Source: Bordetella parapertussis (GTDB lineage Bacteria > Pseudomonadota > Gammaproteobacteria > Burkholderiales > Burkholderiaceae_B). Taken from it: 64,000 bases of DNA. Both the position numbers and the translations under genes were made by a program. Positions 31,540-41,124 of the stretch are shown piece after piece (within the stretch, counting starts at the first letter, position 1; each line of letters begins with the position of its first letter). The DNA lies in the NCBI GenBank assembly GCA_945895265.1, contig CAMDEF010000014.1, positions 1 to 64,000 of the forward strand. Direction: 5' to 3'. The notes beneath the pieces are model-generated. The model made no database searches and was not told the origin of the DNA. It saw only the letters and a program-made list of their open reading frames with translations.

Positions 31540-34390
31540 ACAAACACTCAATCTGCCCGACACACCGTTTCCGATGCGTGGTGACCTGCCTCGCCGTGAA
31601 CCCCTTTGGGTTGCACAATGGCAAGAAAAACGCGTTTATCAGGCGATTCGTGAGGCGAGCAAAGGGCGCCCGACGTTTTTACTGCACGATGGCCCACCCT
31701 ACGCGAATGGCGACATCCACATCGGGCATGCCGTCAACAAAATCCTGAAAGACATCATCGTCAAAAGCCGTAACATGGCTGGTTTTGATGCGGCCTATGT
31801 ACCGGGCTGGGATTGCCACGGCATGCCGATTGAAATTCAGATTGAGAAAAAATACGGCAAACATTTACCGGTTGCTGAAGTGCAAGCCAAGGCGCGTGCC
31901 TACGCCCTTGAGCAAATCGATCGTCAAAAAAAGGATTTTGAACGACTTGGTGTGTTGGGCGACTGGAACCGCCCCTACCTGACCATGAACTTCAACAACG
32001 AAGCGAACGAAATTCGTGCACTGGGTCGAATTCTAGATAAAGGTTATGTATTCAGAGGGCTCAAGCCCGTGAACTGGTGCTTTGATTGCGGTTCGGCCTT
32101 GGCTGAAGCCGAGGTTGAGTACGCCGATCGCAAAGACCCAGCGATTCATGTCGCGTTTCCGTTCATCGATCGCGCTGCACTCGCAAAAGCCTTTGGCCTG
32201 CACGAGGTTGAGCCTGGCGCTTTGGTGATCTGGACAACAACTCCCTGGACCATCCCCTCAAACCAAGCGCTAAACCTGCACCCAGAATTCGAATATGCCT
32301 TGGTACGTGTCAGTCCGGCACCTGCCACGGGTGCGCTGCTACTGATTGCACTCGATCGTGTCCAAGCTTGCCTCAAAGAATGGAACCTGCAAGGTGAAGT
32401 TATTGCTCGCTGCCTTGGGCAAGCGTTAAACAAGCTCGAATTTGAACACCCACTGGCGCGCTTTGACGCCGGCTATCAACGCACGGCACCGGTTTACTTG
32501 GGCGATTACGTGACGCTCGACACCGGCACGGGCGTGGTGCATTCGGCACCGGCCTACGGTATCGAAGACTTTTTATCATGCAAGGCAAACGGCATGAAAG
32601 ATGCCGATATCATCAGCCCCGTGATGGGCGATGGTAAGTTCGTACCAAGTTTGCCTGGCTTCGGTGGCCTGAGCATTTGGGCAGCGAATCCAAAAATTGT
32701 TGAAGCGTTGACCCAAGCCGGCACCCTGCTCAAGCAAGAACCACACGCGCACAGCTATATGCACTGTTGGCGCCATAAGACACCGATCATTTATCGGGCG
32801 ACCAGTCAATGGTTTGCTGGGATGGATGTGCAACCCAAAGACCACACGACAACGCTGCGTACCAGCGCGTTAGCCGCGATTGAGGCCACCGCTTTTTACC
32901 CAGCCTGGGGGCGCGCGCGCCTGCACGCGATGATCGCGAACCGGCCAGACTGGACCTTATCGCGGCAGCGCCAATGGGGCGTCCCCATGGCCTTCTTTCT
33001 TCACAAAGAAACCGGCGCCTTGCACCCCGATACCCCAGCATTACTTGAGGCAGTTGCCAAGCTGGTTGAGCAACGCGGCATCGAAGCCTGGCAAGCGGTT
33101 GAACCCGCTGATTTACTTGGGCCTGAGGCCGATCAATACGAAAAAAATCGCGACACACTCGATGTCTGGTTTGACTCGGGCACGACCCATGCCACCGTGC
33201 TAGGTGGTTTGAATAATGCACAGCAAGGCTCGCATGGCGAGTTGCCTTGGCCAGCCGATATGTACCTTGAAGGCTCGGATCAACATCGCGGCTGGTTTCA
33301 TTCGTCGCTATTAACCGGCTGCATGCTCGAAGGCCGCGCCCCTTACAACAGTTTGTTGACACACGGCTTTGTGGTTGACGGTCAGGGTCGCAAAATGAGT
33401 AAGTCAGTGGGCAATGTGATCGCACCCCAAAAAGTCTCTGACAGCCTAGGTGCCGAGATCTTGCGTCTGTGGGTCGCCAGCACCGACTACTCGGGCGAGT
33501 TATCGATCTCTGACGAGATCCTTAAGCGAGTGGTAGAAAGCTATCGTCGCATTCGTAACACTTTACGCTTTTTACTCGCCAATCTGGCCGACTTTGATGC
33601 CGCAAAAGATGCAGTGTCGCCCGAAAGCATGCTTGAAATTGATCGCTATGCATTGGCGATGACGGCACAGATGCAAGCCGAAGTTCTCAAAAGTTTTGAG
33701 CAATACGAGTTTCAACCGGCAATGTCTCGTTTGCAACACTTTTGCTCTGAAGATTTGGGCTCGTTTTACCTCGATGTCTTAAAAGACCGCTTGTATACCT
33801 CAGCACCCAAGAGCGAGGCACGACGCTCGGCGCAAACGGCGTTACTGCATATCACACAGACGCTGCTCAAACTGATGGCACCCATCCTGTCCTTCACTGC
33901 TGAAGAGGCCTGGGGCATTTTGTGTACCTCTACCCTAGCGAATCAGTCTGACACCGGTCGCCTCACGATTTTCACTGAGTGCTATCACACCGTACCAACA
34001 ATCGCCGAAGCTGACACACTGCAACAGCGCTGGTCTCGCTTGCGTGAAATTCGTGGGCTTGTGACGCGCAAGCTCGAAGAGCTTCGCACAGCTGGCAGTA
34101 TCGGCTCGTCGCTACAAGGCGAAGTTGACCTCACGGCGCAGGGCACCGATCTCGCTTTGTTACAGAGCGTTGCAGAGCAACTACCTTTCATCTTGATTGT
34201 GTCCAGAGTTGGCGTTCATGCCTCGACGACGCCCAACCAAACTGAACTCGCGATCAGCATCGCGCCCTCGCAGCATAAGAAATGTGAACGGTGCTGGCAC
34301 TGGCGTGACGATATCGGTCACGATGCCGAACACCCTGATATTTGCGGGCGTTGCGTGAGCAATTTGAACGAAGCGAAAGCAACCGGCTAA
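31529..34390 (+). CDS. ileS: isoleucyl-tRNA synthetase
   Basis: Class I synthetase charging tRNA-Ile. The HIGH motif is [16 protein letters not shown] (near 57) and KMSKS appears as [11 protein letters not shown] (near 620). The editing domain lies between ([14 protein letters not shown] near 237). The C-terminal zinc finger shows CERCWHWR and ICGRCVSNL (near 912-942). I chose ATG 31529 ([21 protein letters not shown]), 953 residues, the family's usual start. It is followed by lspA, a classic ileS-lspA pair. Confidence 0.97.
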   Translation: MDYKQTLNLPDTPFPMRGDLPRREPLWVAQWQEKRVYQAIREASKGRPTFLLHDGPPYANGDIHIGHAVNKILKDIIVKSRNMAGFDAAYVPGWDCHGMPIEIQIEKKYGKHLPVAEVQAKARAYALEQIDRQKKDFERLGVLGDWNRPYLTMNFNNEANEIRALGRILDKGYVFRGLKPVNWCFDCGSALAEAEVEYADRKDPAIHVAFPFIDRAALAKAFGLHEVEPGALVIWTTTPWTIPSNQALNLHPEFEYALVRVSPAPATGALLLIALDRVQACLKEWNLQGEVIARCLGQALNKLEFEHPLARFDAGYQRTAPVYLGDYVTLDTGTGVVHSAPAYGIEDFLSCKANGMKDADIISPVMGDGKFVPSLPGFGGLSIWAANPKIVEALTQAGTLLKQEPHAHSYMHCWRHKTPIIYRATSQWFAGMDVQPKDHTTTLRTSALAAIEATAFYPAWGRARLHAMIANRPDWTLSRQRQWGVPMAFFLHKETGALHPDTPALLEAVAKLVEQRGIEAWQAVEPADLLGPEADQYEKNRDTLDVWFDSGTTHATVLGGLNNAQQGSHGELPWPADMYLEGSDQHRGWFHSSLLTGCMLEGRAPYNSLLTHGFVVDGQGRKMSKSVGNVIAPQKVSDSLGAEILRLWVASTDYSGELSISDEILKRVVESYRRIRNTLRFLLANLADFDAAKDAVSPESMLEIDRYALAMTAQMQAEVLKSFEQYEFQPAMSRLQHFCSEDLGSFYLDVLKDRLYTSAPKSEARRSAQTALLHITQTLLKLMAPILSFTAEEAWGILCTSTLANQSDTGRLTIFTECYHTVPTIAEADTLQQRWSRLREIRGLVTRKLEELRTAGSIGSSLQGEVDLTAQGTDLALLQSVAEQLPFILIVSRVGVHASTTPNQTELAISIAPSQHKKCERCWHWRDDIGHDAEHPDICGRCVSNLNEAKATG

Positions 34391-34438
34391 GCGACGATGA
34401 ACGGCAATTCACAAGCACACGCAAACGGCTGAGTCATC

Positions 34439-34963
34439 ATGACTGTCAACGCTCAAGCAGCCCCCCAGATTCAGACCTCGCCACCGCTCACCCGTTGGCT
34501 AGTCCTAGCTGGGTCTTTGTTGATCGTTGATCAACTGACCAAGCTTTGGTTTGACTCGTCCTTAAGCTATGGCGAACGGGTGCAAGTCTTGCCCTTCTTT
34601 GACTTCACGCTGCTCTATAACCCTGGCGCGGCGTTTAGCTTTTTAGCCGACCAAGCGGGATGGCAACGCTGGTTTTTTACGGTATTGGGCTTAGGCGCAG
34701 CAGTGTTTATGCTTTGGCTGATGCACACCAATCGTACGCAGCAGCGCCTGTTGTTGGCCTTGGCTTTGATTTTGAGCGGAGCCATAGGCAATGTCATCGA
34801 CCGCATTGCCTACGGCCATGTGATTGATTTTTTATTGTTCTATTGGCAAAACTGGTACTACCCTGCTTTTAATGTCGCCGACAGCTGTATTACGCTCGGT
34901 GCTATCCTGCTGATTCTGGATGAAATTCTTCGTCTGCGAGGTCGCCATGCAAGAGCTGCTTGA
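34439..34963 (+). CDS. lspA: LspA, lipoprotein signal peptidase II
   Basis: Inner-membrane aspartyl protease that removes lipoprotein signal peptides, relevant to PqiC encoded in this window. Four hydrophobic segments are visible (about 18-36, 75-92, 98-118, 140-165). The two catalytic Asp lie in GNVIDRIAYGHVIDF (near 123) and FNVADSCITLG (near 145), and YNPGAAFSFLA (near 62) is the typical loop. 174 residues. The end overlaps coaBC by 17 nt. Confidence 0.96.
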   Translation: MTVNAQAAPQIQTSPPLTRWLVLAGSLLIVDQLTKLWFDSSLSYGERVQVLPFFDFTLLYNPGAAFSFLADQAGWQRWFFTVLGLGAAVFMLWLMHTNRTQQRLLLALALILSGAIGNVIDRIAYGHVIDFLLFYWQNWYYPAFNVADSCITLGAILLILDEILRLRGRHARAA

Positions 34964-36155
34964 TAAACGGATCGTGTTGGGGTTAAGTGGCGGCATCGCC
35001 TGCTACAAGTCGGCCGAACTCGTGCGACGTCTGGTCGAACAAGGTGCAACTGTCGACGTCATCATGACTGATGCCGCCACACATTTCATTACAGCCGTCA
35101 CCATGCAAGCGTTGAGCGGGCGCCCAGTGTTTATCGATGCCTGGGATCCTCGTATCCCAAACAACATGGCCCATATTGACCTAAGCCGTGGCGCCGATGC
35201 GATTCTGATCGCACCCGCTTCGGCCGACTTCATGGCAAAGCTAGTGCAAGGCCGTGCCGACGACTTGCTGTCGACGCTGTGTCTGGCCAGAGCCTGCCCA
35301 CTCTTGGTGGCACCTGCCATGAATCGCGAAATGTGGTCTGCTGCACCGACTCAACGTAACCTGGCACAACTCGCTCAAGACGGCGTCAAAGTGTTGGGCC
35401 CGGGCTCCGGGCAACAAGCTTGTGGTGAAACTGGCGACGGTCGCATGCTTGAGCCGCTACAACTCTTGGCTGAAATGGTGGCTTTTTTTCAGCCTAAACT
35501 GTTACAAAATAAACGCGTACTGATCACCGCAGGCCCCACCGTTGAACCGATTGATCCCGTACGTGTGCTGACCAATCGTTCTTCAGGTAAAACCGGCTAC
35601 GCGCTTGCGCGAGCCGCCTTTGAGGCCGGCGCAACAGTCACCTTGATTTCAGGCCCCACTGCCCTGCCAGAACCCTACGGCGTGCCCTGCGTTCAAGTGC
35701 AAACCGCACAGCAAATGCATGACGCGGTGCTCGCGCATATCAAAGAGCAAGATGTGTTCATCTCGGTTGCTGCGGTGGCTGACTGGCGTATCGCCAACGT
35801 GGCAAGCGACAAACTCAAGAAGGACTCAACCTCAAAATCTGCACAGGCACCTCACCTAGAGTTTGCCTTAAACCCTGATATCCTTGCCACGGTTGCCGCC
35901 TTACCTAACGCCCCGTGGTGCGTAGGCTTTGCTGCCGAAACCGAACGGCTGTCTGAATATGCACACGACAAACGCAAGCGCAAAGGAATCCCGATGCTAG
36001 TGGGCAATCTCGCTCAACACGTCATGGACGCCGACCACACTACCGTCAGCATTTTTGACGAGCAAGGCGAACATCCCCTGCCGACCAGCGCCAAGCAAGA
36101 CATCGCTCGCCAGTTGATTGCTGCGATTGCAACACGCCTTCCTCAACGAGCGTAA
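34947..36155 (+). CDS. coaBC: CoaBC, phosphopantothenoylcysteine synthetase / decarboxylase
   Basis: Bifunctional coenzyme A enzyme. The N-terminal flavoprotein decarboxylase (about 1-180) shows LGLSGGIACYKSAELVRRL, PAMNREMW (near 123) and GQQACGETGDGRM (near 152). The C-terminal synthetase has ITAGPTVEPIDPVRVLTNRSSGKTGYALA (near 193-220) and SVAAVADWR (near 275). I chose ATG 34947 (MQELLDKRIVLGLSGG), 402 residues; the longer frame only repeats lspA sequence in another frame. Confidence 0.95.
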   Translation: MQELLDKRIVLGLSGGIACYKSAELVRRLVEQGATVDVIMTDAATHFITAVTMQALSGRPVFIDAWDPRIPNNMAHIDLSRGADAILIAPASADFMAKLVQGRADDLLSTLCLARACPLLVAPAMNREMWSAAPTQRNLAQLAQDGVKVLGPGSGQQACGETGDGRMLEPLQLLAEMVAFFQPKLLQNKRVLITAGPTVEPIDPVRVLTNRSSGKTGYALARAAFEAGATVTLISGPTALPEPYGVPCVQVQTAQQMHDAVLAHIKEQDVFISVAAVADWRIANVASDKLKKDSTSKSAQAPHLEFALNPDILATVAALPNAPWCVGFAAETERLSEYAHDKRKRKGIPMLVGNLAQHVMDADHTTVSIFDEQGEHPLPTSAKQDIARQLIAAIATRLPQRA

Positions 36156-36167
36156 CCAATACTCATC

Positions 36168-36794
36168 ATGGATGCGCTCATCACACAGGCAGGGCAGTTT
36201 ATTCAAACCCATCAGGCATGGGCTGGATTGATCATTTTTTTGATGACTTTTGGCGAATCGCTCTTTGTGGTTGGGATCTTTTTGCCTGCTACGGTTTTGC
36301 TCATGATGAGTGGCGGCTTAGTGGGCAGTGGCACACTTGCTGCTCTACCTATTTTTCTTTGGGGTTTCGCCGGCGCCGTACTCGGAGACGCGCTGTCCTT
36401 CTGGCTTGGAAAATGGTTTGGCCCACGCGTCTTGCGACTGCAGATACTGAAAAAGCATCGCAACACTGTTGCACGCGCACGCTTGTTATGCTTTCGCTAT
36501 GGATTTTTAGCGGTCTTGTTGGGACGTTTTCTCGGCCCGTTACGCTGTTTGATACCGACCGTTGCAGGCGTCATGGGCATGCCTGAGAAAAAATTTCAAG
36601 TTGCCAATATTTTGTCAGGCGCCTTATGGATTCCAGCCTTACTCGCCCCAGGTTATTTGACCGCAATTAGCCTCGACGCCGCCAGGCACTCACGCGAGTC
36701 GTTGATTTACTCGGGCCTAGGTAGCGCGGTGTTAATCGGTATTGGGGTGTTAATTTGGATCACCCGCAGCGCGCACCAAAAAAAACGACGCTAG
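36168..36794 (+). CDS. DedA-family membrane protein
   Basis: Integral membrane protein of the DedA/SNARE-associated family (208 residues). GESLFVVGIFLPATVLLMMSGG (near 28-50), AVLGDALSFWLGKWFG (near 70) and FGRFLGPLRCLIPTVAGVMGM-like sequence (LLGRFLGPLRCLIP near 118) are family hallmarks; DedA members are linked to undecaprenyl-phosphate or phospholipid flipping. About five hydrophobic segments are visible. It follows coaBC by 12 nt on the same strand. Substrate unknown. Confidence 0.88.
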   Translation: MDALITQAGQFIQTHQAWAGLIIFLMTFGESLFVVGIFLPATVLLMMSGGLVGSGTLAALPIFLWGFAGAVLGDALSFWLGKWFGPRVLRLQILKKHRNTVARARLLCFRYGFLAVLLGRFLGPLRCLIPTVAGVMGMPEKKFQVANILSGALWIPALLAPGYLTAISLDAARHSRESLIYSGLGSAVLIGIGVLIWITRSAHQKKRR

Positions 36795-36956
36795 CCCACT
36801 CTACAACAATGACCTCAGCCAACGACGTCGTGTCACCTAACAAACTTCGTACACAACGCTGTAGAGCCCCTAAGAGCTCAAGGTCAAACGCAAGGTCGCA
36901 TATTCGTAAAGAATGACTTGAACCTAGATACACTGCCCAACTTTAAGGAACCCGCC

Positions 36957-37406
36957 TTGAAAGCCGTCGAATTAAAAATTTTAGATCCAAGGATGCGCGA
37001 ACATGTTCCAGCCTACGCCACGGCTGGCTCGGCAGGCTTAGACTTAAGAGCATGTCTTGAGGCACCCTTAGTGCTTGAACCGGGCACAACGCACCTGATC
37101 CCCACAGGGTTGGCCTTGCACGTGGCCGATCCAGGGTATGCGGCAGTGATTTTGCCACGCTCTGGGCTTGGTCATAAACACGGCATCGTCTTGGGCAATC
37201 TGGTTGGTTTGATTGACTCTGACTATCAAGGCCCCCTTATGGTGTCAGCCTGGAACCGGAGCCAAACCGCGTATACCCTAGAGCCGCTCGAGCGCCTAGC
37301 CCAACTCGTGATCTTACCCATCGCACAGATCGAGTTCACCGTGGTCGAAGAGTTTGAGCAAAGCACACGCGGTGCCGGCGGCTTTGGCAGTACCGGCAAG
37401 CGCTAG
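36957..37406 (+). CDS. dut: deoxyuridine 5'-triphosphate nucleotidohydrolase
   Basis: Trimeric dUTPase that hydrolyses dUTP to dUMP, keeping uracil out of DNA. Motifs in order: [10 protein letters not shown] (near 25), [15 protein letters not shown] (near 67), [13 protein letters not shown] (near 86), and the C-terminal arm [10 protein letters not shown] (near 139). I chose TTG 36957 ([16 protein letters not shown]) because AAGGAA at 36945-36950 is a well-placed Shine-Dalgarno and the 149-residue product matches the family; an upstream TTG at 36918 would place that site inside the gene. Confidence 0.95.
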   Translation: MKAVELKILDPRMREHVPAYATAGSAGLDLRACLEAPLVLEPGTTHLIPTGLALHVADPGYAAVILPRSGLGHKHGIVLGNLVGLIDSDYQGPLMVSAWNRSQTAYTLEPLERLAQLVILPIAQIEFTVVEEFEQSTRGAGGFGSTGKR

Positions 37407-37435
37407 TCACAACCTTAAGCATTCGCCGCAACCAA

Positions 37436-37473
37436 GGTCAGCTGACTCACGTCACTTGACCACGGCTTTTTTT
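37436..37473 (+). terminator. putative terminator after dut
   Basis: A stem GGTCA/TGACC (37436-37440 with 37457-37461) with inner secondary structure is followed by GGC and T7 at 37467-37473. The T-run ends exactly on the pqiC stop codon of the opposite strand, so it separates the convergent genes. Confidence 0.5.
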
Positions 37474-38102
37474 CAACCCGAGGTCTTAGCCTGGGTACAT
37501 TGAGCGTCTGCAGGCGCACTACGCGACACCAACGACTGTGCGATTTGCGCAGACAAGAGTTGGGTATTTTTTTGCTGACCCAACACAAGCGCCGTCACGC
37601 CAATTTCGACGTTTTGCTTGAAACGTGAAAAACAGGTCAACACCAAACCACTCTGCCTAAAGCGTAAACGCCATAGCGCATCAAGAGCCACGTACTGCCC
37701 AGGCACCAGTTCAAAGCGTTGCACGTCAACTTGGACTTGCGTCGCGTCGCCCTGCGTCCCACTCTGATTGATATTTTGCACGGGCGGCATCCCCAGCGCG
37801 GCAGTCAACTCTAACCCCAATGCGCTTTGCAGGTGCGAGGATAAGGTCGCAGTCCAACGATCATCGCTTAACAGCATCAGGCGCCCACTCGTCTCGCGGA
37901 CCACCAAGGAGGTGCTGTCGACCTCGGGGGGTACCGTAACAGGGCTCAGTGCGTAAGCACCCACACGTTGCCCTGGGGCCACAGAGGCGCGCGTACCTTC
38001 AGGGCTTAAGGTGTAGTAATAAGGCGCGGGAGCCGAGCAACCGGCCAGCCCCGCAACAAACATCATCAGCAATAATTTTTTCATTTTGCAGGCGCTTTTC
38101 AT
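37473..38102 (-). CDS. pqiC: PqiC-like outer-membrane lipoprotein (ABC transport auxiliary)
   Basis: The lipobox is clear: an N-terminal Lys-rich and hydrophobic stretch ends in GLAGC, with lipid-modified Cys near residue 22. The mature part matches the PqiC/YmbA auxiliary family (YYTLSP start, VPPEVDSTSLVVR, WTATLSSHLQSALG). Its role would be to link the PqiB tunnel to the outer membrane. The ATG at 38102 overlaps the pqiB stop (ATGA), favouring it; the ATG at 38084 (MKKLLLMMFV) is an alternative that also keeps the lipobox. Confidence 0.88.
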   Translation of the reverse strand: MKSACKMKKLLLMMFVAGLAGCSAPAPYYYTLSPEGTRASVAPGQRVGAYALSPVTVPPEVDSTSLVVRETSGRLMLLSDDRWTATLSSHLQSALGLELTAALGMPPVQNINQSGTQGDATQVQVDVQRFELVPGQYVALDALWRLRFRQSGLVLTCFSRFKQNVEIGVTALVLGQQKNTQLLSAQIAQSLVSRSAPADAQCTQAKTSG

Positions 38103-39748
38103 TGTACGGGAGCCCCAAGCGTTTCACGTGAATAGGGTTTAGGAGTGCGACCGGTGATTAACGAATCAGGCTGCGCTTGTAACGAGTCAGTCAGCCCACG
38201 CAACGAACGCAAACTACGTCTGAGATCTTCAAGCATGGCCTCAGCGCTAGCGGTCATTGGGCTACCCGGTGCAATTAATCCGTTCAAGTTTTTGACGGCA
38301 AGCTCAACCTGCGACAGTGTTGAAGCAAGTTTAGGCACGACCGATTTGTCGAGCGTCACACTCAGCACTTTGATCTGCTTGATCATTTCATTGACTTCGC
38401 TACCAATCGACTCGAACGGTATTTTGTCGAGCTTATTGACGATACTGGTCACCTGCTGCTGCAACTTGTCTAGATCATCTGAGGCCAGCGTTGGCATCTT
38501 AAAGGGCACCTCTGCTTTAACAGAATCAATCTTCGGTGCATTCGGAAAATCTTCAAGCACGATGTAGAGTTGGCCTGTCAAGATATTGGCTGTTCGCAAC
38601 TGAGCACGCAGACCCCGCCTGGTCATGACCGCCAAAGAGTTTGTCAGCTGTTCAACCGAGCGCCGTGACATATTCATTTCTCGGTACACCATCCCCAAGC
38701 GCTCTGGATACAAGGTGGCAGTGACCGAAGTAAAGAATTTTCCCGACGCGATATCAAAGTCAAGCGCTACCGAATTCACGATGCCGATGTCCACTCCGTG
38801 AAAGTCGACACCTGCCCCCACCTTGAGCCCCCGCGTTGTCTGCCAAAAGCGCATGTGGATCGGCACAGCAACGCCCTGCGGCTCAATCTCGGCGGCGCGG
38901 CGGTTGTCGTACAGCTTAAATACTCGATCCACTTCAGATATATCACGCGGGTTACCGAACGAGCCAAACGACACACCACCCGCAATTAAGGACACGAGTG
39001 ATTGAGTATTAATTTGCATTCCGTCAGGTGAAAGCGTGATGTCAACACCACTTTCATTCCAGAAGCGCGTGCTGCCGTCTACATAACGATCGTAGGGTGC
39101 GTCGATGAACACTTCAATTTCAATAAACTTGCCTTCGGATTCGAGCTTGTAACTTGAGATCATCCCAACTTGCAGGCGACGCATGTAGATCGGCGCGCCA
39201 ACACTTAACGAACCCAAGTCATCACTACGCAAGACAAAACGCGTGCCTGGGCGATCACTGGTAATCGGCGGAGGCTCTTCGAGACCAATAAATTCCTTTT
39301 GCGTGGCCTTACCGAGCGCACCATGTTTGGTATCCGTTTCGATATAAGCGCCAGACATCAGCGTCGAAAGCCCCGACACACCACTAATACCAATACGGGG
39401 CTTCACGACCCAAAATTGGGTCGCTTCGTTCGCCATCCCAGCGGCATCTTTGTTGAGCTCAGCCTGAACCACAACCTTGTCGCGCATCTCAGTTAAGCGA
39501 ATCTCTTTGACGAGGCCAATCACCACATCGCGATAACGCAGTTGCGTCTTGCCCGCCTCTAGGCCGGTCGCGGACTGAAAAGTAATAAAGATGCGAGGAC
39601 CTTGTTTTGACCAGCTGTGATAAAGGATGGAAAGCCCCACCAGCGCTGCCACAAGCGGAATCAGCCATACCCACCCGAGATTACGCTTTGGGCGTTGGCT
39701 AACACGCGGCAACCCGGGTGTTTGGTTTGTTATCGACTGCTCCGGCAT
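38099..39748 (-). CDS. pqiB: PqiB-like MCE protein, intermembrane lipid transport
   Basis: One N-terminal transmembrane anchor (WVWLIPLVAALVGLSILYHSW, residues about 25-45) is followed by three MCE domains in the periplasm (starting near 50, 165 and 285; each begins with a phrase like GLEAGKTQLRYRDVVIG). The C-terminal half is helical. I chose ATG 39748 (MPEQSITNQTP) because AAGGAG lies 6 nt upstream; the longer frame would include that site. 549 residues, close to E. coli PqiB. It stands between pqiA and pqiC, as in pqiABC. Confidence 0.92.
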   Translation of the reverse strand: MPEQSITNQTPGLPRVSQRPKRNLGWVWLIPLVAALVGLSILYHSWSKQGPRIFITFQSATGLEAGKTQLRYRDVVIGLVKEIRLTEMRDKVVVQAELNKDAAGMANEATQFWVVKPRIGISGVSGLSTLMSGAYIETDTKHGALGKATQKEFIGLEEPPPITSDRPGTRFVLRSDDLGSLSVGAPIYMRRLQVGMISSYKLESEGKFIEIEVFIDAPYDRYVDGSTRFWNESGVDITLSPDGMQINTQSLVSLIAGGVSFGSFGNPRDISEVDRVFKLYDNRRAAEIEPQGVAVPIHMRFWQTTRGLKVGAGVDFHGVDIGIVNSVALDFDIASGKFFTSVTATLYPERLGMVYREMNMSRRSVEQLTNSLAVMTRRGLRAQLRTANILTGQLYIVLEDFPNAPKIDSVKAEVPFKMPTLASDDLDKLQQQVTSIVNKLDKIPFESIGSEVNEMIKQIKVLSVTLDKSVVPKLASTLSQVELAVKNLNGLIAPGSPMTASAEAMLEDLRRSLRSLRGLTDSLQAQPDSLITGRTPKPYSRETLGAPVQ

Positions 39749-39853
39749 GCCGGACTCCTTGGTCAAACAAAAACGGTGATGACCTCACCACCCAAAACGG
39801 CGAGAGGTGTTACTGCGAGGCCAACAACAGGCACAATTGCTTAAAGACTCACT

Positions 39854-41026
39854 TCAAGACGGCATTTTCGCAGACTCTGGCAAAAGATGCCTACGATGGC
39901 CAGCGCGCCGCCATGCCAGCCTGGGATCAAACCCTAGTGCAGCTAACATTGTCAAGATCACCACGCCCGCAAAGGCTGCAGCACCGCCCCCCGGGTCAAT
40001 CGTCAATAACGCGCCAAAGCGACCTAGCGCCGAGAGCAAAATCACCACAAATACATCCAGCATCGACCACTGGCCGATAAACTCGACCACTTCGTACAAA
40101 TGCGTACGGGTTCTGAGAGCACCCACAGCACGCCTCTGGGCCAGATACACCAGAACCGTTAAACAGACCAGCTTGAACAACGGTACGACTACGCTGGCGA
40201 TAAAGACCACTGCGGCAATACTGTAAGACCCCATCGAAATCAGTTCGAGCACGCCACCTAAGATGGTGTGCGCTGAGTTGCCTGCGATCGAATTAATTTG
40301 CATGATCGGCAAAAGATTGGCTGGGATATAAAGCAGGGCTGCCGCAACGATGAGCGCCCACGTTCGATTAAATAAGGCGGGTGATGGCGCTTTGGGCAAG
40401 GCCTCAAACGGTGCAGGCAGGCCAATGTCGTGCGCCAGACAGCGAATCTTTTGGGCAGACAGTCGCGTCAGTGCGGTGACAAAAATGGCTGAGGCAGCCG
40501 TTGCAAAAAGCCCCACGCCCGCCACCAACGATGCCAGACCCACAAGCTTGACCACTGACACCAAGATGCCCATCAGAAACACCGGCACCATACACCAGGG
40601 CTTCAACAAATCGATCAGACTAATCAATTCTTCAAAACGTAACGGCAAGCGTCGAAGTGAGAGCGCTAAAAAGACCCAAAGCAAGAGTAGCAATTGCACA
40701 AACGGCAGCAAGAAGCCCGCAGCAAACGACACGACTGCTACCTCGGGATACCCCGCTTGCCAGGTAATGATAATGGCATCAAAAAACGACGCCGCTTGCG
40801 ATTGACCTGAGATTAACAGCGTGGCGATCGGATACGCGTTGGCTAACGAAAAACATAGCAACGCAGCCAGAATGACCGCCAGCCACGCCCCCGGGGTAAA
40901 CGTCGAATATGTTTCTAAGACGTTGTCACAACGCTCACACTGCGCCCATTCCCCCGGCTCTAGCACTGGGCGCTGGTAAGCCGCGCCACAGTGATGGCAA
41001 GCCAGCATCAAGCTAGGCGATGACAT
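39854..41026 (-). CDS. pqiA: PqiA-like inner membrane protein, single zinc ribbon
   Basis: Two PqiA modules of about four membrane helices each are present. The first has a zinc ribbon, CHHC and CERC (residues 10-33). The second (from about 205) keeps LLYIPANLLPIMQIN, YEVVEFIGQWSMLDVFVV and LGFDPRLAW, but the cysteines that start the second module in E. coli PqiA are missing; a lone Cys remains near residue 204. 390 residues, about 25 fewer than E. coli. Function is inferred from the pqiABC order. Confidence 0.9.
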   Translation of the reverse strand: MSSPSLMLACHHCGAAYQRPVLEPGEWAQCERCDNVLETYSTFTPGAWLAVILAALLCFSLANAYPIATLLISGQSQAASFFDAIIITWQAGYPEVAVVSFAAGFLLPFVQLLLLLWVFLALSLRRLPLRFEELISLIDLLKPWCMVPVFLMGILVSVVKLVGLASLVAGVGLFATAASAIFVTALTRLSAQKIRCLAHDIGLPAPFEALPKAPSPALFNRTWALIVAAALLYIPANLLPIMQINSIAGNSAHTILGGVLELISMGSYSIAAVVFIASVVVPLFKLVCLTVLVYLAQRRAVGALRTRTHLYEVVEFIGQWSMLDVFVVILLSALGRFGALLTIDPGGGAAAFAGVVILTMLAALGFDPRLAWRRAGHRRHLLPESAKMPS

Positions 41027-41124
41027 GTTTAAGTTTCCACGATCGGTCGGGTTTCACAGAAGCATCATCGCGCATGACTAAGTCAAGGGTCGATCCCACC
41101 TTAATGGGCTAGCACAAACGACCA

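Noticed and set aside
32787..33425. 212-codon open frame on the minus strand inside ileS
   Set aside because: Antisense to a conserved part of ileS; no recognisable motif or ribosome site.
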